A stretch of 64,000 nucleotides of DNA. It comes from Shinella fusca (lineage in GTDB: Bacteria; Pseudomonadota; Alphaproteobacteria; Rhizobiales; Rhizobiaceae). Shown here piece after piece: positions 46,142-54,974 of the stretch (positions are counted from its first letter, which is position 1; every line of letters begins with the position of its first letter). Both the position numbers and the translations under genes were made by a program. The notes under the pieces were generated by a model. That model did no database searches, was not told the origin of the DNA, and saw only the letters and a program-made list of their open reading frames with translations. The stretch is taken from assembly GCF_014203155.1 (NCBI RefSeq), contig NZ_JACHIK010000004.1:186001-250000 (forward strand), given 5' to 3'.

Positions 46142-47102
46142 TGAAGCGTCCGAAGCGTTCCTCGATGCGGGACTGGGCATATTCCAGGCAGATCGACAGG
46201 ATCCAGTAGATCATCGAGGCGGTGATCAGCATCTCGATGTGGCGGAACTCGGTCTGGCCCTGGGTGCGGGCGAGATACATGATCTCCCAGACGCCGACGA
46301 CCGACACGAGCGAGGAATCCTTCAGCATGGCGATGAACTGGTTGCCGGTCGGCGGGATGATCACCCGCATGGCCTGCGGCAGGATGACGAGCGCCATGGT
46401 CTGTGCCGGGCTGAGGCCGAGCGCCGTCGCCCCCTCCGTCTGCCCGCGGTTGATGCTCTGGATGCCGGCGCGGAAAATCTCGGTCATGTAGGCGCCGTAG
46501 CAGAGCGACAGCGCCAGGATGCCGGCCGGCACGGCGCTGATCACATAGCCGACCTGCGGCAGGCCGAGATAGATGATGTAGATCTGCATGAGCAGCGGCA
46601 GGCCGCGGAAGAGCGAGGTGTAGAAGGTCGCAAGGCCGTAGATGACGCCGTTGCTCGACAGTTTCGCGATGGCGCCGGCGAGCGCGATCACCGTGGCGAT
46701 GACGATGGAAATGGCGGAGATGTAGAGCGTCGTCGTCACGCCCTGCGTGATGAGGAAGCCGATCTTCTTGGCGATGAAGGCGAAGGAGAGATCGAAGGAA
46801 TAGAAGAACAGCATCAGGAGCACGAACAGCTCGATCCAGACCGCGACGACCTGCTGGCGCCGCGAAAGCTGGCGCAATGCCTTCCAGTTGGCGGCGAGGA
46901 TGAGCGCGATCAGCAGCGCGGAGACCAGCCGGCCCGCCGCCGGGTTCTCGCCGAGCCAGCTTGCCGAGGGCGGCAGGAGATGGCCGATCCAGGCCGAGCT
47001 GATGCCCATGGAATAGAGCCCCGCCACGACGACGGCGAGAACCATGAGGGCCCCTGCCCGCCGCGAGGCTTCGGGATAGGTGAGTATCAGACGACCGATC
47101 AT
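46131..47102 (-). CDS. Polar amino acid-type ABC permease with extended N-terminus
   Basis: A 323-residue permease from the ATG at 47102. The conserved half (about 125-323) has the docking loop EGATALGLSPAQTMALVILP and VIIPPTGNQFIAMLKDSSLV. The first 120 residues add about three helices beyond the usual 220-residue permeases. It is the only permease of this operon and no ATPase gene accompanies it, so it may borrow an ATPase such as that at 51287-52015. Confidence 0.85.
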   Translation of the reverse strand: MIGRLILTYPEASRRAGALMVLAVVVAGLYSMGISSAWIGHLLPPSASWLGENPAAGRLVSALLIALILAANWKALRQLSRRQQVVAVWIELFVLLMLFFYSFDLSFAFIAKKIGFLITQGVTTTLYISAISIVIATVIALAGAIAKLSSNGVIYGLATFYTSLFRGLPLLMQIYIIYLGLPQVGYVISAVPAGILALSLCYGAYMTEIFRAGIQSINRGQTEGATALGLSPAQTMALVILPQAMRVIIPPTGNQFIAMLKDSSLVSVVGVWEIMYLARTQGQTEFRHIEMLITASMIYWILSICLEYAQSRIEERFGRFNAR

Positions 47103-47118
47103 GTTCCGCCCTTCCTTC

Positions 47119-48399
47119 TTACGCCGCGCGTTCGCGCCACCAGTCCTGCGCCTGGAGCTTCCAATAGGTGAGCTGGGCGACCGCAAGGCCCGCAAGGCCG
47201 CCGGCCCAGACGAGGCCGAAGGGCTCGTAGAGCCGGTGGCGCTCGCTTGTCCCGAGAATGCCTTCCGCGATGACCTTGCCGCCGATCGCCGTCGTGTTGA
47301 GGCCGTGGCCGCCGAAGGCGGTGCAATACCAGACGCCGGGGCTCATCCGCCCGATCTGGGGCATGAGGTGGCGGGCATAGGACATGAGGCCGGACCAGGC
47401 GAGCTCCGTCCTGAGGCCGGCAAGCTGCGGATAGGTGCCGACCATTTCGGCGCGCAGCTCCTTCACGAGGCCGGCGGTCGAGGCGGCATGGGTGGTGATG
47501 CGGCCGCCCCAGAGGACGCGCCGGCCGTCGTCGATCACGCGGTAGTAGTCGCCGGCCCGGCGGTTGTCGCCGATGGCGTCCGTCGTGGCGATGGCCGAGG
47601 CGATCAGCTCCGGAGCCTCCTCGCTGACCATGACATAGGTGGCGATGGGCAGGAAGGCGCGCTTCAGCCGGCCGTTGAGCGGGCCGGTATAGCCGCCCGT
47701 CGTGAAGAGGACGTCGCGCGCCTTCACCGCGCCGCCGGCCGTCGCCAACCGTTTTTCCGCGCCCCCGAGATCGGTGGCCGTTACCGGCGACTGCTCGCAT
47801 ATGCGCCCGCCGAGCCGCTCGATCTCGCGCGCGATGCCGCGCAGATAGTTGAGCGGGTGCATGTGGAAGGCATTGGGATTGCGCAGCGCCTGGAAATAGC
47901 GTTCCGACTTCAGCACCGCGCGGACCGCGTCGCGGTCCATGTATTCGAGCTCGTAGCCGTATTCCCGCTGCACCTCCTGCGCATAGGCCTTGAGGCTTGC
48001 GCCGTCGTCGTAGCGCAGCACACTCATGATGCCCGGCACGGGCCTGGCGTCGGCAATGCCGAGCGTGCGGATGTTGTCGCGGACGAAATCCACGCCCTCG
48101 ACGGAAAGAAGATGAAGCTGGCGCGCCTTCTCCTTGCCGGCGATACGGGCGATCTCCTCGCCGCCCGTCGCATAGCCGGGGCTGACGAAGCCGCCGTTGC
48201 GGCCGGAGGCGCCGAAGCCGACGCTTTCGGCCTCCAGCACCGTGACGCTCCTGCCGGCACGGGCAAGCTGCAGGGCCGCCGAAAGGCCGGCAAGGCCCCC
48301 GCCGACGATCGCCACGTCGCATTCCACCGTGCCCGAAAGCGCCGGCCGCGCGGTCTGGTCCGCCATGGTGCGTTTGTAATAGGTATCCGGATAGGCCAT
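47119..48399 (-). CDS. FAD-dependent oxidoreductase of the DAO family, amadoriase candidate
   Basis: A 426-residue glycine/D-amino acid oxidase-fold flavoprotein. The dinucleotide motif VGGGLAGLSAALQLARAG (about 32-49) and GRNGGFVSPGYA follow the PuuB/amadoriase subgroup. The C-terminal FAD contact is FGGHGLNTTAIGGK. RBS GGGGGAG precedes the ATG. Lying between a binding protein and a permease under a regulator shared with frlB/frlD-like genes, it may oxidatively deglycate fructosyl amino acids (SocD/AgaE-like). Gamma-glutamyl-amine oxidase is the main alternative. Confidence 0.75.
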   Translation of the reverse strand: MAYPDTYYKRTMADQTARPALSGTVECDVAIVGGGLAGLSAALQLARAGRSVTVLEAESVGFGASGRNGGFVSPGYATGGEEIARIAGKEKARQLHLLSVEGVDFVRDNIRTLGIADARPVPGIMSVLRYDDGASLKAYAQEVQREYGYELEYMDRDAVRAVLKSERYFQALRNPNAFHMHPLNYLRGIAREIERLGGRICEQSPVTATDLGGAEKRLATAGGAVKARDVLFTTGGYTGPLNGRLKRAFLPIATYVMVSEEAPELIASAIATTDAIGDNRRAGDYYRVIDDGRRVLWGGRITTHAASTAGLVKELRAEMVGTYPQLAGLRTELAWSGLMSYARHLMPQIGRMSPGVWYCTAFGGHGLNTTAIGGKVIAEGILGTSERHRLYEPFGLVWAGGLAGLAVAQLTYWKLQAQDWWRERAA

Positions 48400-48420
48400 G
48401 TCGCTCCCCCTCAGGCATGG

Positions 48421-48446
48421 GGCGCGGGCACGAATGCCCCCGCGCC
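48421..48446 (-). repeat. Hairpin between the binding protein and oxidoreductase genes
   Basis: Stem of eight bases (48421-48428 with 48439-48446), extended inward by CA/TG pairing, 16 bases after the binding-protein stop on the minus strand. It has the same placement as the other post-binding-protein hairpins in the window. Confidence 0.6.
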
Positions 48447-48462
48447 GAAAGTTCCGGCAGCC

Positions 48463-49290
48463 TCAATCGGCGCTGTAGTCCTTGCCGTACCACTTGGTGG
48501 TCAGCGCGGCGAGCGTGCCGTCCTTCTTCATCTCCTCGATGATGCCGCCGACCTTGGCGGTCCATTCGGCATCGCCTTTCTCGGCGATGACGACGAGCGG
48601 CTCGCGGAAGGCATATTCGCCCTCGATGACCTTGACCGGGTAGCCGTTCTTGATGGCGTTCATCGCCGTCTGCTCCGGCGCGATGACCGCGTCGAGGCGC
48701 ACGCCGTTGCCGAGGCGCAGGTCGTCGAAGGGCAGCATGGAATCGGCGAAGGTGCGCACCTCGCCGGGCTCCAGCTTGTATTCGATCGGCGGCAGGCCCG
48801 GCGCGTCGATCTCCAGGCGGCGGTTGATGAAGTCCTCCGAGGTCGTCGCCGTCTCGACGCCGATCACCTTGCCGTTGAGATCGGTGACAGTCTTGGCGTC
48901 GCTGTCCTTGTGGACCACGTAGACATAGGGGCTGTAGTAGTAGATGCCGACGAAGTCGATGACCTGGGCGCGCGCCTTGGTCGGTGTCACGGAGCCGACG
49001 CCGAGGTCGTAGCGCCCCTGCCAGCGGCCGCCCGTCAGCGTCGCCCAGTCCGGCGTCTCGAAGCTGACCTCGACGCCGAGGCGCTTGGCGATCTCGCGCG
49101 AGACGTCGATGTCGAAGCCGACCATCTCGTTGTTGTCGTCGAGATAGCTCTGGGGCGGCCAGCCGCTGTTGGTGGCGACGACCATCGCCTTCTTTTCCAT
49201 CACACGGTCCAGCGTCTGGCCGGCATGGGCCGAGACGGCGGCAGCGACGAAAGCGGCCCCTACGGCCAATCGCATGAAGAGCTTTTTCAT
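48463..49290 (-). CDS. Polar amino acid-type periplasmic binding protein of the Amadori locus
   Basis: 275 residues from the ATG at 49290, which has an AGGAGG RBS. Sec signal to about residue 23 (VSAHA cleavage). The SBP_bac_3 fold shows EMVGFDIDVSREIAKRLGVE and YDLGVGSVTPTKARAQVIDF. The ligand is probably a fructosyl amino acid or opine-like compound given the regulator-sharing with frlB/frlD-like genes. It is the first gene of the operon, with a palindromic operator 45 bases upstream of its start. Confidence 0.85.
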   Translation of the reverse strand: MKKLFMRLAVGAAFVAAAVSAHAGQTLDRVMEKKAMVVATNSGWPPQSYLDDNNEMVGFDIDVSREIAKRLGVEVSFETPDWATLTGGRWQGRYDLGVGSVTPTKARAQVIDFVGIYYYSPYVYVVHKDSDAKTVTDLNGKVIGVETATTSEDFINRRLEIDAPGLPPIEYKLEPGEVRTFADSMLPFDDLRLGNGVRLDAVIAPEQTAMNAIKNGYPVKVIEGEYAFREPLVVIAEKGDAEWTAKVGGIIEEMKKDGTLAALTTKWYGKDYSAD

Positions 49291-49334
49291 GTGTCCTCCT
49301 TGTGATCCGTCAGGCTGGATCCCCATTTATGTAA

Positions 49335-49379
49335 GTTGTCTGACAACCATATGTCTCAATACCCCTCGACCGGAGTCAA
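49335..49379 (-). promoter_or_regulatory. Promoter and perfect GntR palindrome upstream of the Amadori-locus importer operon
   Basis: GTTGTCTGACAAC (49335-49347) is a perfect palindrome around a single central T. On the minus strand it lies just downstream of a candidate promoter with -35 TTGACT (49374-49379) and -10 near 49351-49356 at 17-base spacing. It is the same motif as at 43304-43316, upstream of the frlB-like gene. Confidence 0.7.
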
Positions 49380-49460
49380 GGGGCTTGCCCGTCGTCTTCA
49401 TGAAAGATTCAGATTATCGCATGCCCGCGCGCAATGACCTTGCGGCGCGCCGGCCTTTGC

Positions 49461-49712
49461 CTACCGGCTTGCGAGCGTGAAGAGGAGGAGAAGGGCGGCG
49501 GCACCCGCCATGCGCTGCCAGAGCGGCATCGCCCGCCCGCGGCGGGCCCTTGCGCGAAGGCGGCCCCGCAATGCCGCAAGGTCGGCGCGCAGGGCCGCAA
49601 GGTCGCGGCGCGCGCGGTTTTCGGCCGAGCGGGCCTCCATGTCCTCGATCTCCTCGAGGTGTTCCCGCCACTGCGCATCGCTTTCGAAACCGTGCCTGCG
49701 GATGTCCGTCAT
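49461..49712 (-). CDS. Small protein with a charged helix and C-terminal membrane anchor
   Basis: 83 residues from the ATG at 49712. The N-terminal half is Glu/Arg-rich and probably coiled (EHLEEIEDMEARSAENRARR, then repeated LAALRADLAALR). The last 18 residues are a hydrophobic helix (AGAAALLLLFTLASR). The function is not recognised. An AAGG-type RBS precedes the start. It stands alone between the Amadori-locus promoter and another small gene. Confidence 0.55.
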   Translation of the reverse strand: MTDIRRHGFESDAQWREHLEEIEDMEARSAENRARRDLAALRADLAALRGRLRARARRGRAMPLWQRMAGAAALLLLFTLASR

Positions 49713-49771
49713 GGTCGACCTTTCGGGCAAGCAACGCCCCCGGGCGCTGGGCGAACCGGGGGCGGTGGGGA

Positions 49772-50056
<285 letters not shown>

Positions 50057-50064
50057 TCACGGAT

Positions 50065-50316
50065 TCAGCAGCGGTCGATGTAACGGCGGCCGTAGCGGTC
50101 GCGATAGTAGCACTGGCCGGGCTGGTCTTCGACGCTGCCGATCAACGCGCCGGCGACACCGCCAACGGCTGCGCCGACCGCGGCGCCGCGGACATTGCCG
50201 GTCGCAACCCCGCCGACGACGGCGCCCGTCGCCGCACCGACCCCGGCGCCCCGTTCCGTTGCGGTACAGGCGGCAAGCGACATGCCGATGCAGGCAATAA
50301 GGATCATCTTCTTCAT
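50065..50316 (-). CDS. Small glycine-zipper lipoprotein
   Basis: 83 residues. A lipoprotein signal ends in the lipobox LAAC (Cys17). Residues 23-61 are a glycine zipper (GAGVGAATGAVVGGVATGNV), and the C-terminus QCYYRDRYGRRYIDRC is rich in Tyr/Arg with two further cysteines. GGAGG precedes the ATG. Such proteins sit in the outer membrane of many alphaproteobacteria; no specific role is known. Confidence 0.8.
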   Translation of the reverse strand: MKKMILIACIGMSLAACTATERGAGVGAATGAVVGGVATGNVRGAAVGAAVGGVAGALIGSVEDQPGQCYYRDRYGRRYIDRC

Positions 50317-50390
50317 CGTAGCCTCCGTGTTTCAACGAGCGGATAACCCGCAGAAGCCCGGTAAGTTCCGACGAAGCGGGACCTTGACGC

Positions 50391-50420
50391 AAAACGCCGG
50401 GGCATCCACCCCGGCGTTTT
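50391..50420. terminator. Bidirectional intrinsic terminator
   Basis: A perfect 12-base stem (50391-50402 with 50409-50420), loop CATCCA, flanked by AAAA on the left and TTTT on the right so that it terminates both strands. It ends the kdu/importer operon 12 bases after the last stop. The remaining 50317-50431 holds nothing else. Confidence 0.9.
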
Positions 50421-50431
50421 CCTCTCCGCGC

Positions 50432-51226
50432 TTAGCGCGAGGTCAGGTCGTCGGGCAGTTCGGCATTGTGGAACTCGCGATAGATGTCGCGCAGCACCTT
50501 GTTGTCGAAATTGGTCTTGACCCACTTGTCGAGCCATTCCTTCAAAGCCGTCTCGCCCTTCGGGATGCCGATGCCGAGAACGGTTTCCTTCTGGATGAAC
50601 TTCGTCTCCAGCGGGTTGCTCGCCATCTTCTTGTTGATGCCGTTGATGACCGCCGACTGGCTGGAGAGGATGTTCACCTGGCCGGAAACGACGGCCGTGA
50701 TCAGCGTCGCGTCATCCTCGAAGCGGACGATATCGGCGCCCGGCGCATTGGCCGTGATGTCCTGGTCGTTGGTCGTGGCGCGCGTCACGGCGATGCGCTT
50801 GCCGGCAAGGTCGGCATAGTCCTTGATCGCAACGTCCGCCGGCGCGGCGACGACGAGCGCCAGCGTCGCATAGGGAACCGAATAGTCGATCGCCTTCTTG
50901 CGCTCGTCGGTGATGCCGAGCGAGGAGACGACCATGTCGGCCTTGCCCGTCTGGACCGAGGGAACGCGGGCGGCATTGGTGATTTCCACCAGTTCCAGCT
51001 CGACGCCGAGGTCCTTGGCGATCAGCTTCGCGGTCTCGACGTCCGAGCCGGTCGGCTTCAGGTTCTCGTCCACGAAGGAATATTCCGGAATGCCCATCGC
51101 CACGGCGATGCGCACCTTGCCGGCCTTCTTGATGTTGTCCAGCACATCGGCATTGGCGACCGATGCGAAGGCCAGAAGGCTTGCGCCGGCCAGGACGGCC
51201 AGCTTCGAGATCATTTTCGTCGGCAT
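50432..51226 (-). CDS. Polar amino acid-type periplasmic binding protein in the kdu operon
   Basis: A 264-residue binding protein. Sec signal to about 26 (ASVANA cleavage). SBP_bac_3 fold: VRIAVAMGIPEYSFVDENLK and ADMVVSSLGITDERKKAIDY. It is the last gene of the operon GntR-kduI-kduD-permease-permease-ATPase-binding protein, directly before a strong terminator. The ligand is unknown; operon membership suggests a compound consumed with ketouronates. Confidence 0.85.
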   Translation of the reverse strand: MPTKMISKLAVLAGASLLAFASVANADVLDNIKKAGKVRIAVAMGIPEYSFVDENLKPTGSDVETAKLIAKDLGVELELVEITNAARVPSVQTGKADMVVSSLGITDERKKAIDYSVPYATLALVVAAPADVAIKDYADLAGKRIAVTRATTNDQDITANAPGADIVRFEDDATLITAVVSGQVNILSSQSAVINGINKKMASNPLETKFIQKETVLGIGIPKGETALKEWLDKWVKTNFDNKVLRDIYREFHNAELPDDLTSR

Positions 51227-51286
51227 GTGAGTCTCCTCTCTCGTTGATCCGACCCTGCGCGAAAGCGCAGGTCCTCCTCCTTGAAT

Positions 51287-52015
51287 TCAAAGCTCCTCGG
51301 CCATGAACTCCTTCAGTTCCGGCGTCTGCGGGTTGGAGAGGATGTCTGCCCCTCCCGTCTCCCAGACCTTGCCGGTATGCATGTAGATGACGCGGTTGGC
51401 GGCCCGCTTGGCGAAGCCCATCTCGTGGGTGACGACGATCATCGTCATGCCGCCGCGGGCGAGGTCCTCCATCACGCGCAGCACCTCGCCCGTCAGCTTC
51501 GGGTCAAGCGCGGACGTCACCTCGTCGAACAGCATCACCTTCGGCTGCATGGCGAGCGAGCGGGCAATCGCCACGCGCTGCTGCTGGCCGCCGGAAAGCT
51601 GCTCGGGATAGCTGTCGATCTTCTCCGAAAGGCCGACCTTGGCAAGCACGGGCTTGGCGACCTCGTAGGCCTCGTCCTTGCGCATGCCCTTCACGCGGCG
51701 CAGCGCCAGCATGATGTTCTGCGCCACCGTCATGTGCGGGAAGAGATTGTAGCTCTGGAACACCATGCCGATATCGCGGCGCAGCGCCCGCACGTCGAGC
51801 TTCGGGTCCTCGACGCGGTGGCCGCACACCTCGATGGAGCCGCCCTGGATCGTCTCGAGCTGGTTGATGCAGCGCAGCGCCGTCGACTTGCCCGAGCCCG
51901 ACTGGCCGATGAGCGCGACGACCTCGCCGGAATTGATCTCGAAGGACACGCCCTTCAGCACTTCCAGCTCGCCGAAGCGCTTGACGACATTGGTGAGTTT
52001 AACGGCGACCGACAT
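51287..52015 (-). CDS. Polar amino acid-type ABC transporter ATPase (GlnQ type)
   Basis: A 242-residue ATPase with Walker A GQSGSGKSTALRC (about 37-49), signature [14 protein letters not shown], Walker B VMLFDEVTSALDP and the switch His in VTHEMGFAKRAA. It overlaps the preceding permease by 17 bases. As the only PAAT ATPase in the window it might also serve the ATPase-less system at 46131-49290. Confidence 0.92.
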   Translation of the reverse strand: MSVAVKLTNVVKRFGELEVLKGVSFEINSGEVVALIGQSGSGKSTALRCINQLETIQGGSIEVCGHRVEDPKLDVRALRRDIGMVFQSYNLFPHMTVAQNIMLALRRVKGMRKDEAYEVAKPVLAKVGLSEKIDSYPEQLSGGQQQRVAIARSLAMQPKVMLFDEVTSALDPKLTGEVLRVMEDLARGGMTMIVVTHEMGFAKRAANRVIYMHTGKVWETGGADILSNPQTPELKEFMAEEL

Positions 52016-52652
52016 TGAGTTTCCTCTCGAGCGAACGGCTCCATGCCGACAGCGGGTAGCAGACGCAGAAGTAGAAGAAGGCTGCGACGCCGAAGACCAG
52101 GAAGGGCTGGAACAGCGAGTTGTTGATGACCTGCGCCGCGCGCGTCAGCTCCAGGAAGCCGACGACGGAGGCGAGCGAGGTGTTCTTGACGAGTTGCACC
52201 AGGAAGCCGACCGTCGGGGGCGTCGCGATCTTCAGCGCCTGGGGCAGGATGACGTCCTGCAGGGCCTGCCAGCGCGTCAGGCCGAGGCATTCGGCCGCCT
52301 CGAACTGCGTCTTGGCGATGGAGCCCACGGCCCCGCGCCAGATCTCGCCGAGATAGGAGCTGGTATAGACCATCATGCCGAGGCCGGCGGCGGCGAGCGG
52401 CGGCACCGAGATGCCGAAGACGCCGAGGCCGAAATAGAGGATGAACATCTGGATCAGCAGCGGCGTGCCCTGCACGATCTGGATATAGACGAGCGCCACG
52501 CGCCGCAGCCAGCGGAAGCGCGAGATGCGGGCCAGCATCACGAAGAAGCCGGCGATGCCACCGAGCAGGAAGGCGAGCGCGGACAGGATGACCGTCCACA
52601 GGAGGCCGTCGAGCAGGTAGATCAGATGGTTGGTGGAAAAGGCTCCGAACAT
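51999..52652 (-). CDS. Polar amino acid-type ABC permease (second)
   Basis: A 217-residue permease from the ATG at 52652, with five or so helices. The docking loop EAAECLGLTRWQALQDVILP (about 130-149) and QALKIATPPTVGFLVQLVKN are typical. It is 8 bases after the first permease. Confidence 0.9.
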   Translation of the reverse strand: MFGAFSTNHLIYLLDGLLWTVILSALAFLLGGIAGFFVMLARISRFRWLRRVALVYIQIVQGTPLLIQMFILYFGLGVFGISVPPLAAAGLGMMVYTSSYLGEIWRGAVGSIAKTQFEAAECLGLTRWQALQDVILPQALKIATPPTVGFLVQLVKNTSLASVVGFLELTRAAQVINNSLFQPFLVFGVAAFFYFCVCYPLSAWSRSLERKLNVGRR

Positions 52653-52660
52653 CCTGGTCC

Positions 52661-53344
52661 TCACACGCCGAGCCCGAGCCGGCGACGGCGCGGGAATGCG
52701 ATGAGGCCGAGCCCGAAGAAGGCGGCGCGCATCAGGTAGGTGATCGCGATATAGAGCAGCGCGACGACGAAATAGGTCTCCAGCGAGCGGAAGGTGTTCG
52801 ATTGGATGTTGTTGGCGACCCCCGTCAGCTCCTCCGCGGAGATCTGCGAGCAGATCGAGGTCGCCAGCATCATCAGGATGAACTGGCTGGAGAGCGAGGG
52901 ATAGACCCGCTCGATGGCCGGCAGCATGATGATGTCGCGGTAGATCTGGAACTTCGACAGGCCGAGCGCCTGGGCCGCCTCGATCTGGCTCGGATGGATG
53001 GAATCCATGCCGGCGCGCACGATCTCGGCCGTATAGGCGCCCACGTTGATGACCATCGCGAAGACCGAGGCCGCGATGATCGGCATGCGGATGCCGACCG
53101 ACGACAGGCCGAAGAAGATGAAGAAGATCTGCACGATGAAGGGCGTGTTGCGGACGGCCTCGATATAGACGCCGACGACCGCGCGCAGAACGGCGACCTG
53201 GGAGCGGCGGGCAATCGCGCAGGCGATGCCGATCCCCAGGCCGATGATCACCGAGAAGACGGTGATCTCGATGGTGGTCAGCGCGCCCGACAGGAAGCTC
53301 TGCCAATAGGGCAGGAGCGCCCCGAAATCGAACTGATAGTGCAT
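52661..53344 (-). CDS. Polar amino acid-type ABC permease (first)
   Basis: A 227-residue permease from the ATG at 53344 (RBS GGAGGA). The docking loop IEAAQALGLSKFQIYRDIIM is near 127-146. It begins 33 bases after the kduD stop, so the importer is part of the kdu operon. Confidence 0.9.
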   Translation of the reverse strand: MHYQFDFGALLPYWQSFLSGALTTIEITVFSVIIGLGIGIACAIARRSQVAVLRAVVGVYIEAVRNTPFIVQIFFIFFGLSSVGIRMPIIAASVFAMVINVGAYTAEIVRAGMDSIHPSQIEAAQALGLSKFQIYRDIIMLPAIERVYPSLSSQFILMMLATSICSQISAEELTGVANNIQSNTFRSLETYFVVALLYIAITYLMRAAFFGLGLIAFPRRRRLGLGV

Positions 53345-53377
53345 TTCCTCCTCCAATGCGTGCGGATCACGCTGCGG

Positions 53378-54133
53378 CTAGCGGGCGAGCCAGCCCCCAT
53401 CCACCGGGATGACCGTTCCGTGGACGTAGTCGGACGCGGCCGACGCCAGGAAGACGGCCGCTCCTCCAAGCTCGGCCGGCGTCCCCCAACGCCCGGCCGG
53501 TATGCGCGCGAGGATCGCCGCGCTGCGGTCCGGGTCCTCCCGCAGGGCCGTCGTGTTGTTGGTCGAGAAATAGCCCGGCGCGATAGCGTTGACGTTGACG
53601 CCCCTGCCCGCCCATTCGCAGGCGAGCAGCTTGGTGATGCCGGCAAGGCCGCTCTTGGAGGCCGTGTAGGACGGGATGCGGATGCCGCCCTGGAAGGACA
53701 GGAGCGAGGCGATGTTGATGATCTTGCCGCTCCCCTGTTCGAGCATGTGGCGGCCCGCCGCCTGCGACAGGAAGAACGCCGTCTTCAGGTTGGTGTCGAT
53801 GACGGCGTCCCAATCCTCTTCCGTGAAGTCGACGGCGTCGGCCCGCCGGATGATGCCCGCATTGTTGACGAGGATATCGAGGCGGCCGAAGGCCGAGAGC
53901 GTCTCGGCGACGATGGCCTTGACGGGTTCGATGGTCGAAAGGTCGGCCTTGATGGCGTGAAAGCGGCTGCCCGCCTTCGAGACCAGGGCCTCGGTTTCCT
54001 CCATCGAGGAACGGCCGACGGCGGCAATCGACGCGCCTGCCTCGGCAAGCGCCACGGCGATCGCCTGGCCGATGCCGGTATTGGCGCCGGTGACGATGGC
54101 GGTGCGGCCGGAAAGATCGAAGGGATTGGCCAT
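53378..54133 (-). CDS. kduD: 2-dehydro-3-deoxy-D-gluconate 5-dehydrogenase (KduD)
   Basis: A 251-residue SDR: VTGANTGIGQAIAVAL (14-29), NNAG (about 90), Ser and YTASKSGLAG as catalytic residues, and the family end GTVIPVDGGWLAR. KduD reduces the diketo acid made by KduI to 2-keto-3-deoxygluconate. It starts 4 bases after kduI; the adjacency fixes the assignment. Confidence 0.92.
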   Translation of the reverse strand: MANPFDLSGRTAIVTGANTGIGQAIAVALAEAGASIAAVGRSSMEETEALVSKAGSRFHAIKADLSTIEPVKAIVAETLSAFGRLDILVNNAGIIRRADAVDFTEEDWDAVIDTNLKTAFFLSQAAGRHMLEQGSGKIINIASLLSFQGGIRIPSYTASKSGLAGITKLLACEWAGRGVNVNAIAPGYFSTNNTTALREDPDRSAAILARIPAGRWGTPAELGGAAVFLASAASDYVHGTVIPVDGGWLAR

Positions 54134-54137
54134 CGTC

Positions 54138-54974
54138 CTACCTCAGGTCCGCAATCGCGATATGGTCCATGTCGGTGAAGCTCTTGTTGTCACCGCCCAT
54201 CGCCCAGATGAAGCTATAGTTCTTCGTGCCGGCGCCCGAATGGATCGACCAGGGCGGCGAGATGATCGCCTGCTCGTTGGCGACCAGCATGTGGCGCGTC
54301 TCCTGTGGCTCGCCCATGAAATGGAAGACGCGCTGGTCGGCATCGAGGTCGAAATAGAGATAGGCCTCCATGCGCCGGTCGTGCGTGTGGGCGGGCATGG
54401 TGTTCCAGACGCTGCCCTCCTCGATCATGGTGAAGCCCATGGTGAGCTGGCAGGACTGGCAGACCTCGGGATGGATGAACTGGTAGATCGAGCGCTTGTT
54501 GGCGGTCGCCGCCTCGCCGGGCGTCAGGTGGCGCGCCTTGTCGCGGGTGAGCAGCACCGTCGGATGGGCCTGATGGGCCGGCGTGGAGACGAGATAGAAC
54601 TTGGCCGGCGCGGCGGCGTCGACGCTTTCGAAGCGGACATCGCCTGCACCCTTGCCGACATAGAGGCAATCGTATTTCGAAAGCGCGTGGCGCGTTCCGC
54701 CGACGACGACATGGCCGGCCCCGCCGACATTCAGGACGCCAAGCTCGCGCTCGGCCAGGAAGCTGTCCTGGCCGATCTCCTTCGGCGCGCCGAGGGCGAG
54801 CGCCTCGCCGAGCGGCGTCGCGCCGCCGACGACCATGCGGTCATAATGGGAATAGGTGAGCCGGATCTCGCCGGCGGCAAACACCGTCTCGATCAGGAAG
54901 TGCCGGCGCAGCGTCTGCGTGTCGTAACCGCGGACCGCTTCGGGATGGGAGGCGTGACGCACCTCGATCTTCAT
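54138..54974 (-). CDS. kduI: 5-dehydro-4-deoxy-D-glucuronate isomerase (KduI)
   Basis: A 278-residue cupin enzyme from the ATG at 54974, overlapping the GntR stop (ATGA). Family text: YDTQTLRRHFLIETVFAAGE, the zinc site MPAHTHDRRMEAYLYF and SIHSGAGTKNYSFIWAMGGD. It isomerises the product of unsaturated oligouronide breakdown, so the cell can probably use pectin- or glycosaminoglycan-derived unsaturated uronates. Confidence 0.95.
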   Translation of the reverse strand: MKIEVRHASHPEAVRGYDTQTLRRHFLIETVFAAGEIRLTYSHYDRMVVGGATPLGEALALGAPKEIGQDSFLAERELGVLNVGGAGHVVVGGTRHALSKYDCLYVGKGAGDVRFESVDAAAPAKFYLVSTPAHQAHPTVLLTRDKARHLTPGEAATANKRSIYQFIHPEVCQSCQLTMGFTMIEEGSVWNTMPAHTHDRRMEAYLYFDLDADQRVFHFMGEPQETRHMLVANEQAIISPPWSIHSGAGTKNYSFIWAMGGDNKSFTDMDHIAIADLR

